Positions 8,601-13,126 of a stretch of DNA of 14,023 nt are shown here, piece by piece (the stretch's first letter is position 1; each line of letters begins with the position of its first letter). The stretch lies in contig JBBDYH010000145.1 in the NCBI GenBank assembly GCA_040901795.1, forward strand, positions 1-14,023. Direction: 5' to 3'. The position numbers and the translations under genes are program-made. The stretch is from JBBDYH01 sp040901795 (lineage in GTDB: Bacteria > Planctomycetota > Planctomycetia > Pirellulales > JALHPA01). The notes under the pieces are model-generated. The model did no database searches. It was given only the letters and a program-made list of their open reading frames with translations, and was not told where the DNA came from.

Positions 8601-9766
8601 AAGTCGGCTTCCGCTTGCAGCGTCAAGCGGTTGTTGATCTGCAGCGTGCCACCGGTTGGTTCCAAGCGGCCGCCGCTAGAAACAGATAAGGTATTCAGCG
8701 TGCTGGTCCCGCCGCTTAAGGTGAACCGGCCGCCGTTCTTGACGGTTGCGGTATTGGTACCGCGGACGAACGAACTGGTGCCTCCGCTCTGCGCAAACCA
8801 ACCTGCTGGTTCCACCTCCAAGGTGGTTCCGGAGAGAGTGCCGCCGCTCAACTCGTACTTGCCGGGGGAACGCTGCCCATTGCCGATGGTTAACTGCTGA
8901 AGCGTGACTGTTCCACCAGACTGAGTGAGCGTCTTCGTAATGAAGTCGTCATTGCCCCATACCCGCAGGTGATTGGCTGCAAGCGTTCCCCCCAAAACCG
9001 CGGAGTCGGTGCGAACGGTGAGGAATTGCCCAGTCGACTCAAACGTTCCTCCTGGCGCGACCTCAAAACCTCCCTTGGTAAAGCCCAGGTCAAAGTCTGA
9101 CGACAACAACCGACCTTCGACCCGCATCCGATCCGGCCGCTCTTCGGTGATCGTCATCGTAAAGTTCGGTGGAATGACAAGCAGTTCGCCCGAAACCTGA
9201 AAGACATCCCCTTGCGTGCTAAAGTTGCCGAAGAACGTCTGAGGATCAACGCTTGCCGGCAAGAACAGAGTTGAACCAGCACCTCCCGTGAACGTCACGT
9301 TACCGGCATTGCGTATGCTGCCACGAGACCAGTCAATTACCGAGCCGCTTGCCGCCGAAATCTGCGACGAACCGTTTGCGAAATCGAGCAATCCAAAAAG
9401 GTCAAAATTGTCGTTGATTTGAAGATTGCCGCCAGCCAGTACATAGTGACTCGGGGCGTTGATGCTCAGCGAGTTCAGCGTTATCGAACCGCCTGTTTGG
9501 TTCAGGTTCCCGCTGAACGTTGAGCCCAAGATCAGCTCGTCGACCAGGACGGTTCCTGAAGCGACCTGCGCTGTTCCCGTGTTATCGATGAAGGCACGGT
9601 CCGAGTTCCCAGGTATGTTACCGAGCGACCAGTTCATTCCGTCGAACCAACTGGCGGGTGCGCCGGTCGCCGTCCAGTAGTTGTCCGCTCCATGTAATGA
9701 GGGAGCGAAAAGTATGAATGTCGCCGCCGCTAGAATAGTCGAGCAAAAAGCGTGATGACGGCGCAT
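5684..9766 (-). CDS. Large beta-rich PEP-CTERM protein with an exact internal duplication and dockerin-like loops
   Basis: This 1360-residue protein starts with a clear signal peptide (MRRHHAFCSTILAAATFILF, likely cleaved near SLHGA). The body is Gly/Thr/Ser-rich with many short beta-strand units (LSGGTLSGTTLEV, LEPTGGTLQI) typical of autotransporter-like or pectin-lyase-like beta-helix passengers. Residues 197-449 recur exactly as 456-708, and residues about 110-200 are a diverged third copy of part of that module. A second passenger segment begins near 885 (GDITWGLDANGSFSSGANWL). Residues 1164-1313 are the module shared with the LEPR-XLL neighbour, ending in two calcium loops (DANLDGVVND and DFDYNGFVDD). 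The tail from 1333 is a PEP-CTERM sorting signal: PEPST, a hydrophobic segment, then RRRRRSR, expected to be processed by an exosortase encoded elsewhere. GGAG lies nine bases before the start codon. The function may be adhesive or structural; no enzyme motif is seen. Confidence 0.9.
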   Translation of the reverse strand: MRRHHAFCSTILAAATFILFAPSLHGADNYWTATGAPASWFDGMNWSLGNIPGNSDRAFIDNTGTAQVASGTVLVDELILGSTFSGNLNQTGGSITLNSLSINAPSHYVLAGGNLQINDNFDLFGLLDFANGSSQISAASGSVIDWSRGSIRNAGNVTFTGGAGSTLFLPASVDPQTFFGNFSTQGDVFQVSGELLVIPPNFTMTITEERPDRMRVEGRLLSSDFDLGFTKGGFEVAPGGTFESTGQFLTVRTDSAVLGGTLAANHLRVWGNDDFITKTLTQSGGTVTLQQLTIGNGQRSPGKYELSGGTLSGTTLEVEPAGWFAQSGGTSSFVRGTNTATVKNGGRFTLSGGTSTLNTLSVSSGGRLEPTGGTLQINNRLTLQAEADFGNGNAQIIGSERAVLDWSTGTLLNTANARYTAGLNSESYFPVGFDPYTRFASFTSQGLVHTQGTTLVIPPNFTMTITEERPDRMRVEGRLLSSDFDLGFTKGGFEVAPGGTFESTGQFLTVRTDSAVLGGTLAANHLRVWGNDDFITKTLTQSGGTVTLQQLTIGNGQRSPGKYELSGGTLSGTTLEVEPAGWFAQSGGTSSFVRGTNTATVKNGGRFTLSGGTSTLNTLSVSSGGRLEPTGGTLQINNRLTLQAEADFGNGNAQIIGSERAVLDWSTGTLLNTANARYTAGLNSESYFPVGFDPYTRFASFTSQGLVHSTGTRLLIPVTYSGDVQRLSTNSLEVSGRIRILPGGQITAADYIRVTGVLEGHGSVQSPAFINEGTVAPGGGTVGVLSVMGPYEQRLAGKLNIQVGGLTPANHDQLNVTGTATLGGTMEISSLNDFVPTVGSRYTVLNYGSRLGTFSSITGNVQGSSTLLPLYGPTSTILFATQTGDITWGLDANGSFSSGANWLGGVVPNGPGTTAALTNIISADRSVTLDVPVILGTLKFDDDNGYRLNGSRISFDSGNTESAQIVVLNDHGNGTHRIEAPVSVVSDLRIAHNTTSSLIITGPFTIAPGRRVSKTGFGTVDLLGSRTLNSNSVLAVQAGVVAIQSTSGDNVAIESGATAHVAAGATLRISGNGRALSDGIDHVSVVNHGVLSVSGIDQAIGPVMGSGSIAVGDGTQQSVLTSSEIVQTSLNVATNSRVTVRSGSGTSVFSSLLVAGAPSAPTAMLDLTNNAAVIDYTATSPVATVRSQLVAGRGGVGLGQAWEGMGITSSAAAAANSTEPESRSVGYAENSALPLGPYTSFHGQEVDETSILMAFTRTGDANLDGVVNDNDVTIVGATYAPGVAQPHWALGDFDYNGFVDDDDVTLLGVFYDPTATPLINPVPASASAIAATPEPSTILLAVLAIAAIAALSQRRRRRSR
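7644..8401. repeat. 758-bp perfect direct repeat, copy A (inside PEP-CTERM gene)
   Basis: This segment matches 8421-9178 at every base in a line-by-line comparison, with an offset of 777 bp (259 codons), so the frame is kept. It encodes residues 456-708. The match breaks at 7643/8420 on one side and 8402/9179 on the other. Confidence 0.95.
8421..9178. repeat. 758-bp perfect direct repeat, copy B (inside PEP-CTERM gene)
   Basis: This is the partner of 7644-8401, encoding residues 197-449. The 19-bp spacer between copies (8402-8420) begins with a small inverted repeat, CAAGG-TTGTG-CCTTG. The spacer codes for a short variable linker (TQGTTL). Corresponding positions read VSGELL before the first copy and STGTRL after the second. 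Confidence 0.95.
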
Positions 9767-9966
9767 GGGACAGTTCTCCGATTGATTAGACTCTCACGAG
9801 TCCGCGCCGCTATGTTGGTGTCCGCGAGCGCTGCACCGCCAAATATGGATAGGAACGGCGCGGTTCGCAAGCACCGGTTTCGAAGTTTACCGCCTGGCCG
9901 TAGATGAATGGATAGATAGTTGCGGGACCTCACGGCAACAGCCGCCGCTGTGCGCAAGCCCTTTTC

Positions 9967-10001
9967 CATCTGTGTTAATCAGCGTTTATCTGCGGCTAAA
10001 G
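9967..10001 (+). repeat. Dispersed repeat of ATCNGCGTT units, copy 2
   Basis: The 35 bp consist of ATCTGTGTTA, ATCAGCGTTT and ATCTGCGGCT followed by AAAG. It is the same family and orientation as 74-107, nearly 10 kb away. It lies about 50 bp upstream of the plus-strand promoter. Confidence 0.6.
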
Positions 10002-10048
10002 CTTTTGGTTGCGTCGCCTTCGTGCTCACACTGGCACAAAAACGCCGC

Positions 10049-10077
10049 TTGACAAGCAAGCGACGATTGTGTATACT
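10049..10077 (+). promoter_or_regulatory. Near-consensus sigma-70-type promoter
   Basis: TTGACA at 10049-10054 and TATACT at 10072-10077 are separated by exactly 17 bp. This is the best match to the housekeeping consensus noticed in the window. It points away from both flanking genes, into sequence without a recognised gene. Transcription would start near 10084. The ATG at 10079 lies upstream of that point, so it would not be on the transcript. Confidence 0.55.
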
Positions 10078-10083
10078 TATGAC

Positions 10084-10296
10084 CACTAAGCCACGCTCAC
10101 GCGTGCCGTTGCGCTCTTTGACAATTCGACCACACTCAGTCCCCGCTTTCGTTACACGGTCACGACAGTTGATGCGCACAAAGCGCGCTCAAAAGTGCAA
10201 AAACTCCTCGCCGCGCCCATCACCGAGATCGACCCAAATCCTGTCGCGGTGTAGGCTTAGCACCCCAAGACCGCCCCGCCGGTAAGAGGGTTTTTT
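10084..10296 (+). ncRNA. Candidate small RNA between a strong promoter and a terminator-like hairpin
   Basis: The roughly 213-nt interval begins at the expected start of the 10049-10077 promoter and ends at the T-tract at 10291-10296. No frame starts with a ribosome site and ATG. One plus frame reads in a protein-like way up to a TAG near 10254 (ending APITEIDPNPVAV) but has only an internal GTG as a possible start, so a decayed gene or a very short coding RNA is an alternative. I do not recognise a known RNA family. The call rests on the signals at the two ends, not on a predicted fold. Confidence 0.3.
10262..10296 (+). terminator. Terminator-like hairpin with a six-T tract
   Basis: ACCC (10262-10265) pairs with GGGT (10288-10291). 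Inside it, ACCG (10270-10273) pairs with CGGT (10280-10283), with a symmetric CAAG/AAGA internal loop and a six-base loop CCCCGC. Six Ts follow GGG. The stem is interrupted, so termination would be weaker than at a classical site. Confidence 0.4.
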
Positions 10297-10379
10297 CCGC
10301 TGAACCCCGTTTTTGTGGAAAGAAATCAGCGCCGCCTCCTTAGCGCGAAATAAGACGCAAACGAAAGCGCAGCAATTAA

Positions 10380-10396
10380 CGAAGGACGCTCCTTCG
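10380..10396. repeat. Perfect 7-bp inverted repeat (small hairpin)
   Basis: CGAAGGA-CGC-TCCTTCG forms a perfect stem with a three-base loop, and GGGC-TTT-GCCC follows at 10410-10420. No T-tract follows in either direction, so it is not a clear terminator. It lies about 150 bp beyond the stop of the glycine-rich protein gene. The function is unknown; it may be part of a short palindromic intergenic element. Confidence 0.4.
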
Positions 10397-10548
10397 GCAG
10401 CGCTTGATCGGGCTTTGCCCCAAGAACTTACGACGAATCACGCCGGCGGGCCAAGCCGTATTACTGCGCAAAATCCGTGAGTCGAATTATTTTCCGTGGA
10501 TATTCAATTTCCGATGCGCAGCCTGGGGCTTGGTTTGCCGATGGACTC

Positions 10549-11400
10549 CTAGCGCTGTGAGAGAGTCTCGCTGGGCGAATCGGAGCCTGACTCCTGTTCT
10601 TTGGCGACTCTCTCCGTGAGCGCGGCGACGCGCAGAGCCGCCTGCAATTCGCCCGCACGGAAGTACGGCTCGTCTGGCCGTCCCAAGCGGTCGATCTTCT
10701 TGGCGGCAAGCTGCTGCCAGCTCATGCCATTTGCAAAGTGCCACGTCGCCGCCTGTGCGATCCGCTGGTTGACCTTGCCGGCTGACAGCAACTTGATCAC
10801 CAGATGGACCTTGGCGTCCTTGGTGAACTGATCGATGGGCTTCATCTCGTAGGCGACGCGTGGGTTGGGGTCTTTCTTGCCGTGCTCCAAACAGACGCAG
10901 GCCACTTTCAGCCGGCCGACTTTTTCGGGCGCGATATTGAACGCGCCGCCTAAGCCGCCGCCACCCAAGCCGCCGCCGAGTCCGCCACCGAGTCCGCCGC
11001 CTCCAAAGCCACCGCCCAGCGCTTGGTTTTGATTGTTGTTATCGTCATCGCCATCGCCGCGGCCGACGCCACCATCGAGGCCGCCGATCGGCTGCGCTAA
11101 CACGGGCATGCCCGCGAACGCCTCGGGCAGGCGGACCGAGAGAGGACGCTTGGTCTTGTTGGTGATGATGACATTCGCCTCTTTGTCGTTGTTGGGGATT
11201 AATCTGACTTCGATATCACCCTGTTGAACGGCCGCAAAGAGCTCGACCGCTTCCGCCTTCGGCGCCGTGCGGCGCTTGGCGGCTGGCTTGGCGCGATCGG
11301 CGCCCCACAATGTCGCTGATAGTCCACTGACTGTAATCGCCAGGAAGGCTGCCGCCAGAATGGGCCGGCCGCCTTGTCGGATCGTGCGCGTGCGAGACAT
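10549..11400 (-). CDS. Secreted planctomycete-type hypothetical protein with glycine-rich linker
   Basis: This 283-residue protein has an N-terminal export signal: basic MSRTRTIRQGGR, hydrophobic residues 13-32, likely cleavage near LWGA. Residues 52-103 form a conserved-looking domain (LFAAVQQGDIEVRLIPNN, then KRPLSVRLPEAFAGMPVLAQ). Residues 106-153 are low complexity: an Asp/Asn patch (GDGDDDNNNQNQ) and then repeated GGGLGG. Residues 154-240 form a second domain (KVACVCLEHGKKDPNPRVAY, then AATWHFANGMSWQQLAAKKI). The overall pattern resembles hypothetical exported proteins I associate with planctomycetes; no function is known to me. GGAGG lies nine bases before the start codon. The gene is 164 bp from the peroxiredoxin gene and probably has its own promoter (11493-11521). 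Confidence 0.85.
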   Translation of the reverse strand: MSRTRTIRQGGRPILAAAFLAITVSGLSATLWGADRAKPAAKRRTAPKAEAVELFAAVQQGDIEVRLIPNNDKEANVIITNKTKRPLSVRLPEAFAGMPVLAQPIGGLDGGVGRGDGDDDNNNQNQALGGGFGGGGLGGGLGGGLGGGGLGGAFNIAPEKVGRLKVACVCLEHGKKDPNPRVAYEMKPIDQFTKDAKVHLVIKLLSAGKVNQRIAQAATWHFANGMSWQQLAAKKIDRLGRPDEPYFRAGELQAALRVAALTERVAKEQESGSDSPSETLSQR

Positions 11401-11423
11401 GATTGCGTCCCTCCAAGAGAGCT

Positions 11424-11437
11424 CTGTTCCAGAACAG
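11424..11437. promoter_or_regulatory. Palindrome CTGTTC-CA-GAACAG in the leader of the glycine-rich protein gene
   Basis: The perfect 6-bp inverted repeat with a 2-bp spacer lies just upstream of the ribosome site of the 10549-11400 gene, inside its probable leader. It could be an operator or a short hairpin. It is not the usual GAAC-N4-GTTC LexA layout, and I cannot assign a regulator. Confidence 0.3.
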
Positions 11438-11492
11438 TGAAGAAGCCAACCGACCGCAGCGCCCCTAGAACCAATGGCAAAATGCTTCTGAT

Positions 11493-11521
11493 AGCATAAT
11501 CCGCCGGCAATCCCGTTCCAA
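11493..11521 (-). promoter_or_regulatory. Possible promoter of the glycine-rich protein gene
   Basis: On the minus strand, TTGGAA (11516-11521) and TATGCT (11493-11498) are 17 bp apart, each matching four of six consensus bases. Transcription would begin near 11486, giving a leader of about 85 nt that contains the palindrome at 11424-11437. This is a weak prediction. Confidence 0.25.
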
Positions 11522-11564
11522 GCGGAAGGTCAAGTATTTCGAGCGGTGGCCGCCTGGGCCAGGT

Positions 11565-12047
11565 TCATGTCGGGCGGGCGAGTTCCGCCAAGGCGGCGAG
11601 CACCTGGTCGTCATGGCCATCGACTTTTACGCTCCGCCACAGCCTGGCCACGCGGCCGTGGCGGTCGATCAGGAAGGTCGACCGCTGAATGCCCAAGGTC
11701 TTTTTGCCATACAGATTCTTCTCCCGCCAGGCGCCGTACTGTTCGGCCACCTGGTGGTCGGGATCGGCCAGAAGCGGAAAATTCAAGCCAAACTTGTCGC
11801 GGAACTTGCGGTGGCTTTCGACCGCATCGGGGCTGATGCCGAGCACCCTCGCGCCCAGCCGGGTAATCTCGATCTTGCGGTCGCGAAACGCGCAGGCCTC
11901 CCGCGTACAGCCGGGCGTGTCGTCCTTGGGATAAAAGTAGAGGACCACGGGGGCGCCGCGCAGGTCGGAGAGGTGGATCGTTGCGCCGTCGTCGGCCAGG
12001 AGCGTAAAGTCGGGGGCCTGCTCGCCTTCTTCAATCCAGTCTGCCAT
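11565..12047 (-). CDS. bcp: Peroxiredoxin, Bcp/PrxQ type (thioredoxin-dependent peroxidase)
   Basis: This 160-residue cytoplasmic thiol peroxidase would reduce hydrogen peroxide and organic hydroperoxides, then be re-reduced by thioredoxin. The AhpC/TSA fold is clear: GEQAPDFTLLADDG at residues 8-21, LRGAPVVLYFYPKDDTPGCT at 29-48, ACAFRD at 51-56, and a C-terminal GIQRSTFLIDRHGRVA. The peroxidatic cysteine is C47, in PGCT. A second cysteine five residues on (C52) matches the resolving position of E. coli-type Bcp, so an atypical 2-Cys mechanism is expected. Length is normal for the family. GAGG lies nine bases before the ATG. It is last in a possible minus-strand operon with PII and a receiver-like gene, 51 bp after the latter. 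No peroxide-regulator site was recognised. Confidence 0.96.
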   Translation of the reverse strand: MADWIEEGEQAPDFTLLADDGATIHLSDLRGAPVVLYFYPKDDTPGCTREACAFRDRKIEITRLGARVLGISPDAVESHRKFRDKFGLNFPLLADPDHQVAEQYGAWREKNLYGKKTLGIQRSTFLIDRHGRVARLWRSVKVDGHDDQVLAALAELARPT

Positions 12048-12098
12048 GTCTTGCTACCTCGTTGCAGCGAACGGCTTTCGGCGATCCAAAACCACGGC

Positions 12099-12518
12099 CT
12101 ACCGGCTCTCCGCAGGCGAGTCGCCGTGGCGACCGGGGCTGACGTCTGTTCCGTGACCGCCCGCGCTCTCGCGATATCGCACGAGTAGGTCCTCGATCTG
12201 GCGATCAAACTGCCCGCGCGTGAGCACTTCGGTGCATCCGGCGGCGGCGGCGGCGCGCAAGCGATTTTCATGGACGTGCGGCGCGTAAGCAATAACGGCC
12301 AAATCCGGCTGCGACTCGCGTAATCGGGAGACTGCCACCTGGGGATCCACATTCGCGGATGACAAATCCAGGATCACCAGACCAATCGAGTCCCCGTGCA
12401 CGCGGGCGACGGCCGCGTCGATCGACGAAACGGCGCTCACCGCCACACCGAGGCGCTGGCCGGCGCCGGCCAGTCGCGAGGAAAAGACGAGGTCGGAGGA
12501 GAGAAAGAGGACGGACAT
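12099..12518 (-). CDS. Stand-alone receiver-like (CheY-fold) protein, degenerate
   Basis: This 139-residue protein resembles a response-regulator receiver domain without an output domain. D9 in LFLSSDL, D51 in LVILDLSS (the phosphoacceptor position) and the alternating pattern through PDLAVIAYAP and AGCTEVLTRG follow the CheY fold. It departs from the family in two ways: only one acidic residue is seen at the first-strand end where two are usual, and the invariant lysine is replaced by R101. Phosphorylation is therefore doubtful. The last 20 residues are a Gly/His/Ser-rich tail. I chose the ATG at 12518 because the fold begins there; the longer frame to 12587 crosses the inverted repeat. No Shine-Dalgarno is visible: the bases before the ATG are pyrimidine-rich and lie next to that repeat. 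Neighbours are PII upstream and Bcp downstream. Confidence 0.7.
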   Translation of the reverse strand: MSVLFLSSDLVFSSRLAGAGQRLGVAVSAVSSIDAAVARVHGDSIGLVILDLSSANVDPQVAVSRLRESQPDLAVIAYAPHVHENRLRAAAAAGCTEVLTRGQFDRQIEDLLVRYRESAGGHGTDVSPGRHGDSPAESR

Positions 12519-12524
12519 GGGAGA

Positions 12525-12617
12525 AATGGGGAATGTTTGAATGGGGAATGGGGAATGGGAGTATGTTAGCAGTTGCTCATGATGCATTCCGCATTCCCCA
12601 TTCGCTCATTCCGCATT
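12525..12617. repeat. Large inverted repeat of GAATGGGGAATG units
   Basis: Arms 12525-12557 and 12585-12617 are each 33 bp and complementary at 28 positions, with a 27-bp loop. Both arms are built from short AATGGGG/AATGCGG units. The element starts five bases after the PII stop codon and ends six bases before the receiver-like start codon, so it fills almost all of the 104-bp gap. In the transcript it would fold into a long hairpin, possibly limiting read-through or ribosome access to the second gene. It resembles dispersed intergenic repeats and is probably one. Confidence 0.85.
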
Positions 12618-12622
12618 GTGTT

Positions 12623-12970
12623 TCACACCGCTTCCGGCCCGCGGACTTCGCCGAAAAGCTGGATCGTTTCCTGCGCCGGCAGGACAAAGATTTTGCCGTC
12701 GCCGATTTGCCCTTCCGGACCGGTCCGGGCCGCTTCGATGAGGGTGTCTACGGTCCGTTCCAGGAAGTCGTCGTTGACCATTATCTCCAGCGCGATCTTC
12801 CGCAGTAGATGGCTTTTGTACTCGTGGCCGCGATACATCTCGGTCCGTCCGCGCTGCCGAGCGAAACCTTGGGCATCGCAGACGGTCATCCGCGTGACGG
12901 CGATATTGTTGAGCGCCTGCCGCACGGCGTCGAGCTTGGTTGGCTGAATGACAGCGATAATCAGTCTCAT
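12623..12970 (-). CDS. glnB: PII nitrogen-regulatory signal protein (GlnB/GlnK family), variant C-terminus
   Basis: This 115-residue PII protein (usual length about 112) would form a trimer sensing ATP/ADP and 2-oxoglutarate and binding targets through its T-loop. MRLIIAVIQPTKLDAVRQAL is the first strand and helix. The T-loop GRTEMYRGHEY carries Y51, the site uridylylated in proteobacteria. Q39 and K58, which contact 2-oxoglutarate, are present. TGPEGQIGDGKIFV is the B-loop signature with three extra residues (PEG) and keeps K93, equivalent to E. coli K90. The arginines equivalent to R101 and R103 are replaced by Q104 and F106 in ETIQLFGEVRG. I chose the ATG at 12970 by family alignment; the longer frame to 13054 adds 28 atypical residues. 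A weak promoter (TTGACC, 16 bp, TATCGA) lies at 13037-13064. No amtB or glnA is in the window. Confidence 0.95.
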   Translation of the reverse strand: MRLIIAVIQPTKLDAVRQALNNIAVTRMTVCDAQGFARQRGRTEMYRGHEYKSHLLRKIALEIMVNDDFLERTVDTLIEAARTGPEGQIGDGKIFVLPAQETIQLFGEVRGPEAV

Positions 12971-12973
12971 GCG

Positions 12974-12986
12974 CGACAATTTGTCG
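12974..12986. promoter_or_regulatory. 13-bp palindrome next to the PII start codon
   Basis: CGACAA-T-TTGTCG is perfectly symmetrical around its central base and ends three bases before the PII ATG, where a ribosome site would be expected. No Shine-Dalgarno is seen there. It might be a protein-binding operator or an RNA hairpin over the start. No regulator can be named. Confidence 0.35.
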
Positions 12987-13075
12987 AATCCAAAGTGGCG
13001 GTCAGGACTGTCGGCCTCCGGCTCATTGTCTCTAACTCGATAGCGTGTCGTCAACGACGGTCAAGGGCGCGCGAA

Positions 13076-13099
13076 AACGGGGGACTTGCGTCCCCCGTT
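13076..13099 (-). terminator. Intrinsic terminator of the metalloprotease gene
   Basis: A perfect 10-bp stem (AACGGGGGAC with GTCCCCCGTT) closes a four-base loop. On the minus strand it runs into TTTT and lies 28 bp beyond the metalloprotease stop codon. It separates that gene from the PII group. The stem is very G/C-rich but the T-tract is short. Confidence 0.7.
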
Positions 13100-13126
13100 G
13101 ATCGACTTGAGTTTGGAAATCAGGCT

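Larger units (their letters stand above)
9767..10548. other. 782-bp intergenic region without a convincing protein gene
   Basis: The region separates the glycine-rich protein gene (right) from the PEP-CTERM gene (left), both on the minus strand. The left part must hold the leader and promoter of the PEP-CTERM gene; TTGCGA and CATATT with a 17-bp spacer occur on the minus strand at roughly 9843-9871, a weak match. The middle holds a dispersed repeat, a strong plus-strand promoter and a terminator-like hairpin, listed separately. The right part has a perfect small hairpin at 10380-10396 and a GGGC-TTT-GCCC hairpin at 10410-10420. Open frames here (for example 9920-10285 plus and 9979-10179 minus) lack ribosome sites and protein-like composition. 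Confidence 0.6.

Noticed and set aside
7743..8900. Two identical 126-residue plus-strand open frames at 7743-8123 and 8520-8900
   Set aside because: They lie antisense to the PEP-CTERM gene and are identical only because they fall in the 758-bp duplication. They have no ribosome sites or recognisable domains.
7644..9178. The large direct repeats as an insertion sequence, composite transposon or CRISPR array
   Set aside because: The repeats are entirely coding in one frame, the 19-bp spacer holds no cargo, there is no transposase, and the unit is far too long for CRISPR.
9920..10285. Plus-strand 121-residue open frame in the intergenic region
   Set aside because: It has Arg/Ser/Pro-rich composition and no ribosome site. 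Its internal ATG at 10079 lies before the expected transcription start of the only good promoter.
12099..12587. Longer form of the receiver-like protein starting at 12587
   Set aside because: The extra 23 residues are the translation of the inverted repeat, and the CheY-like fold begins at the ATG at 12518.
12623..13054. Longer form of the PII protein starting at 13054
   Set aside because: PII proteins begin at the first beta strand (MRLIIAV), and the extra 28 residues are charged and without homology known to me.
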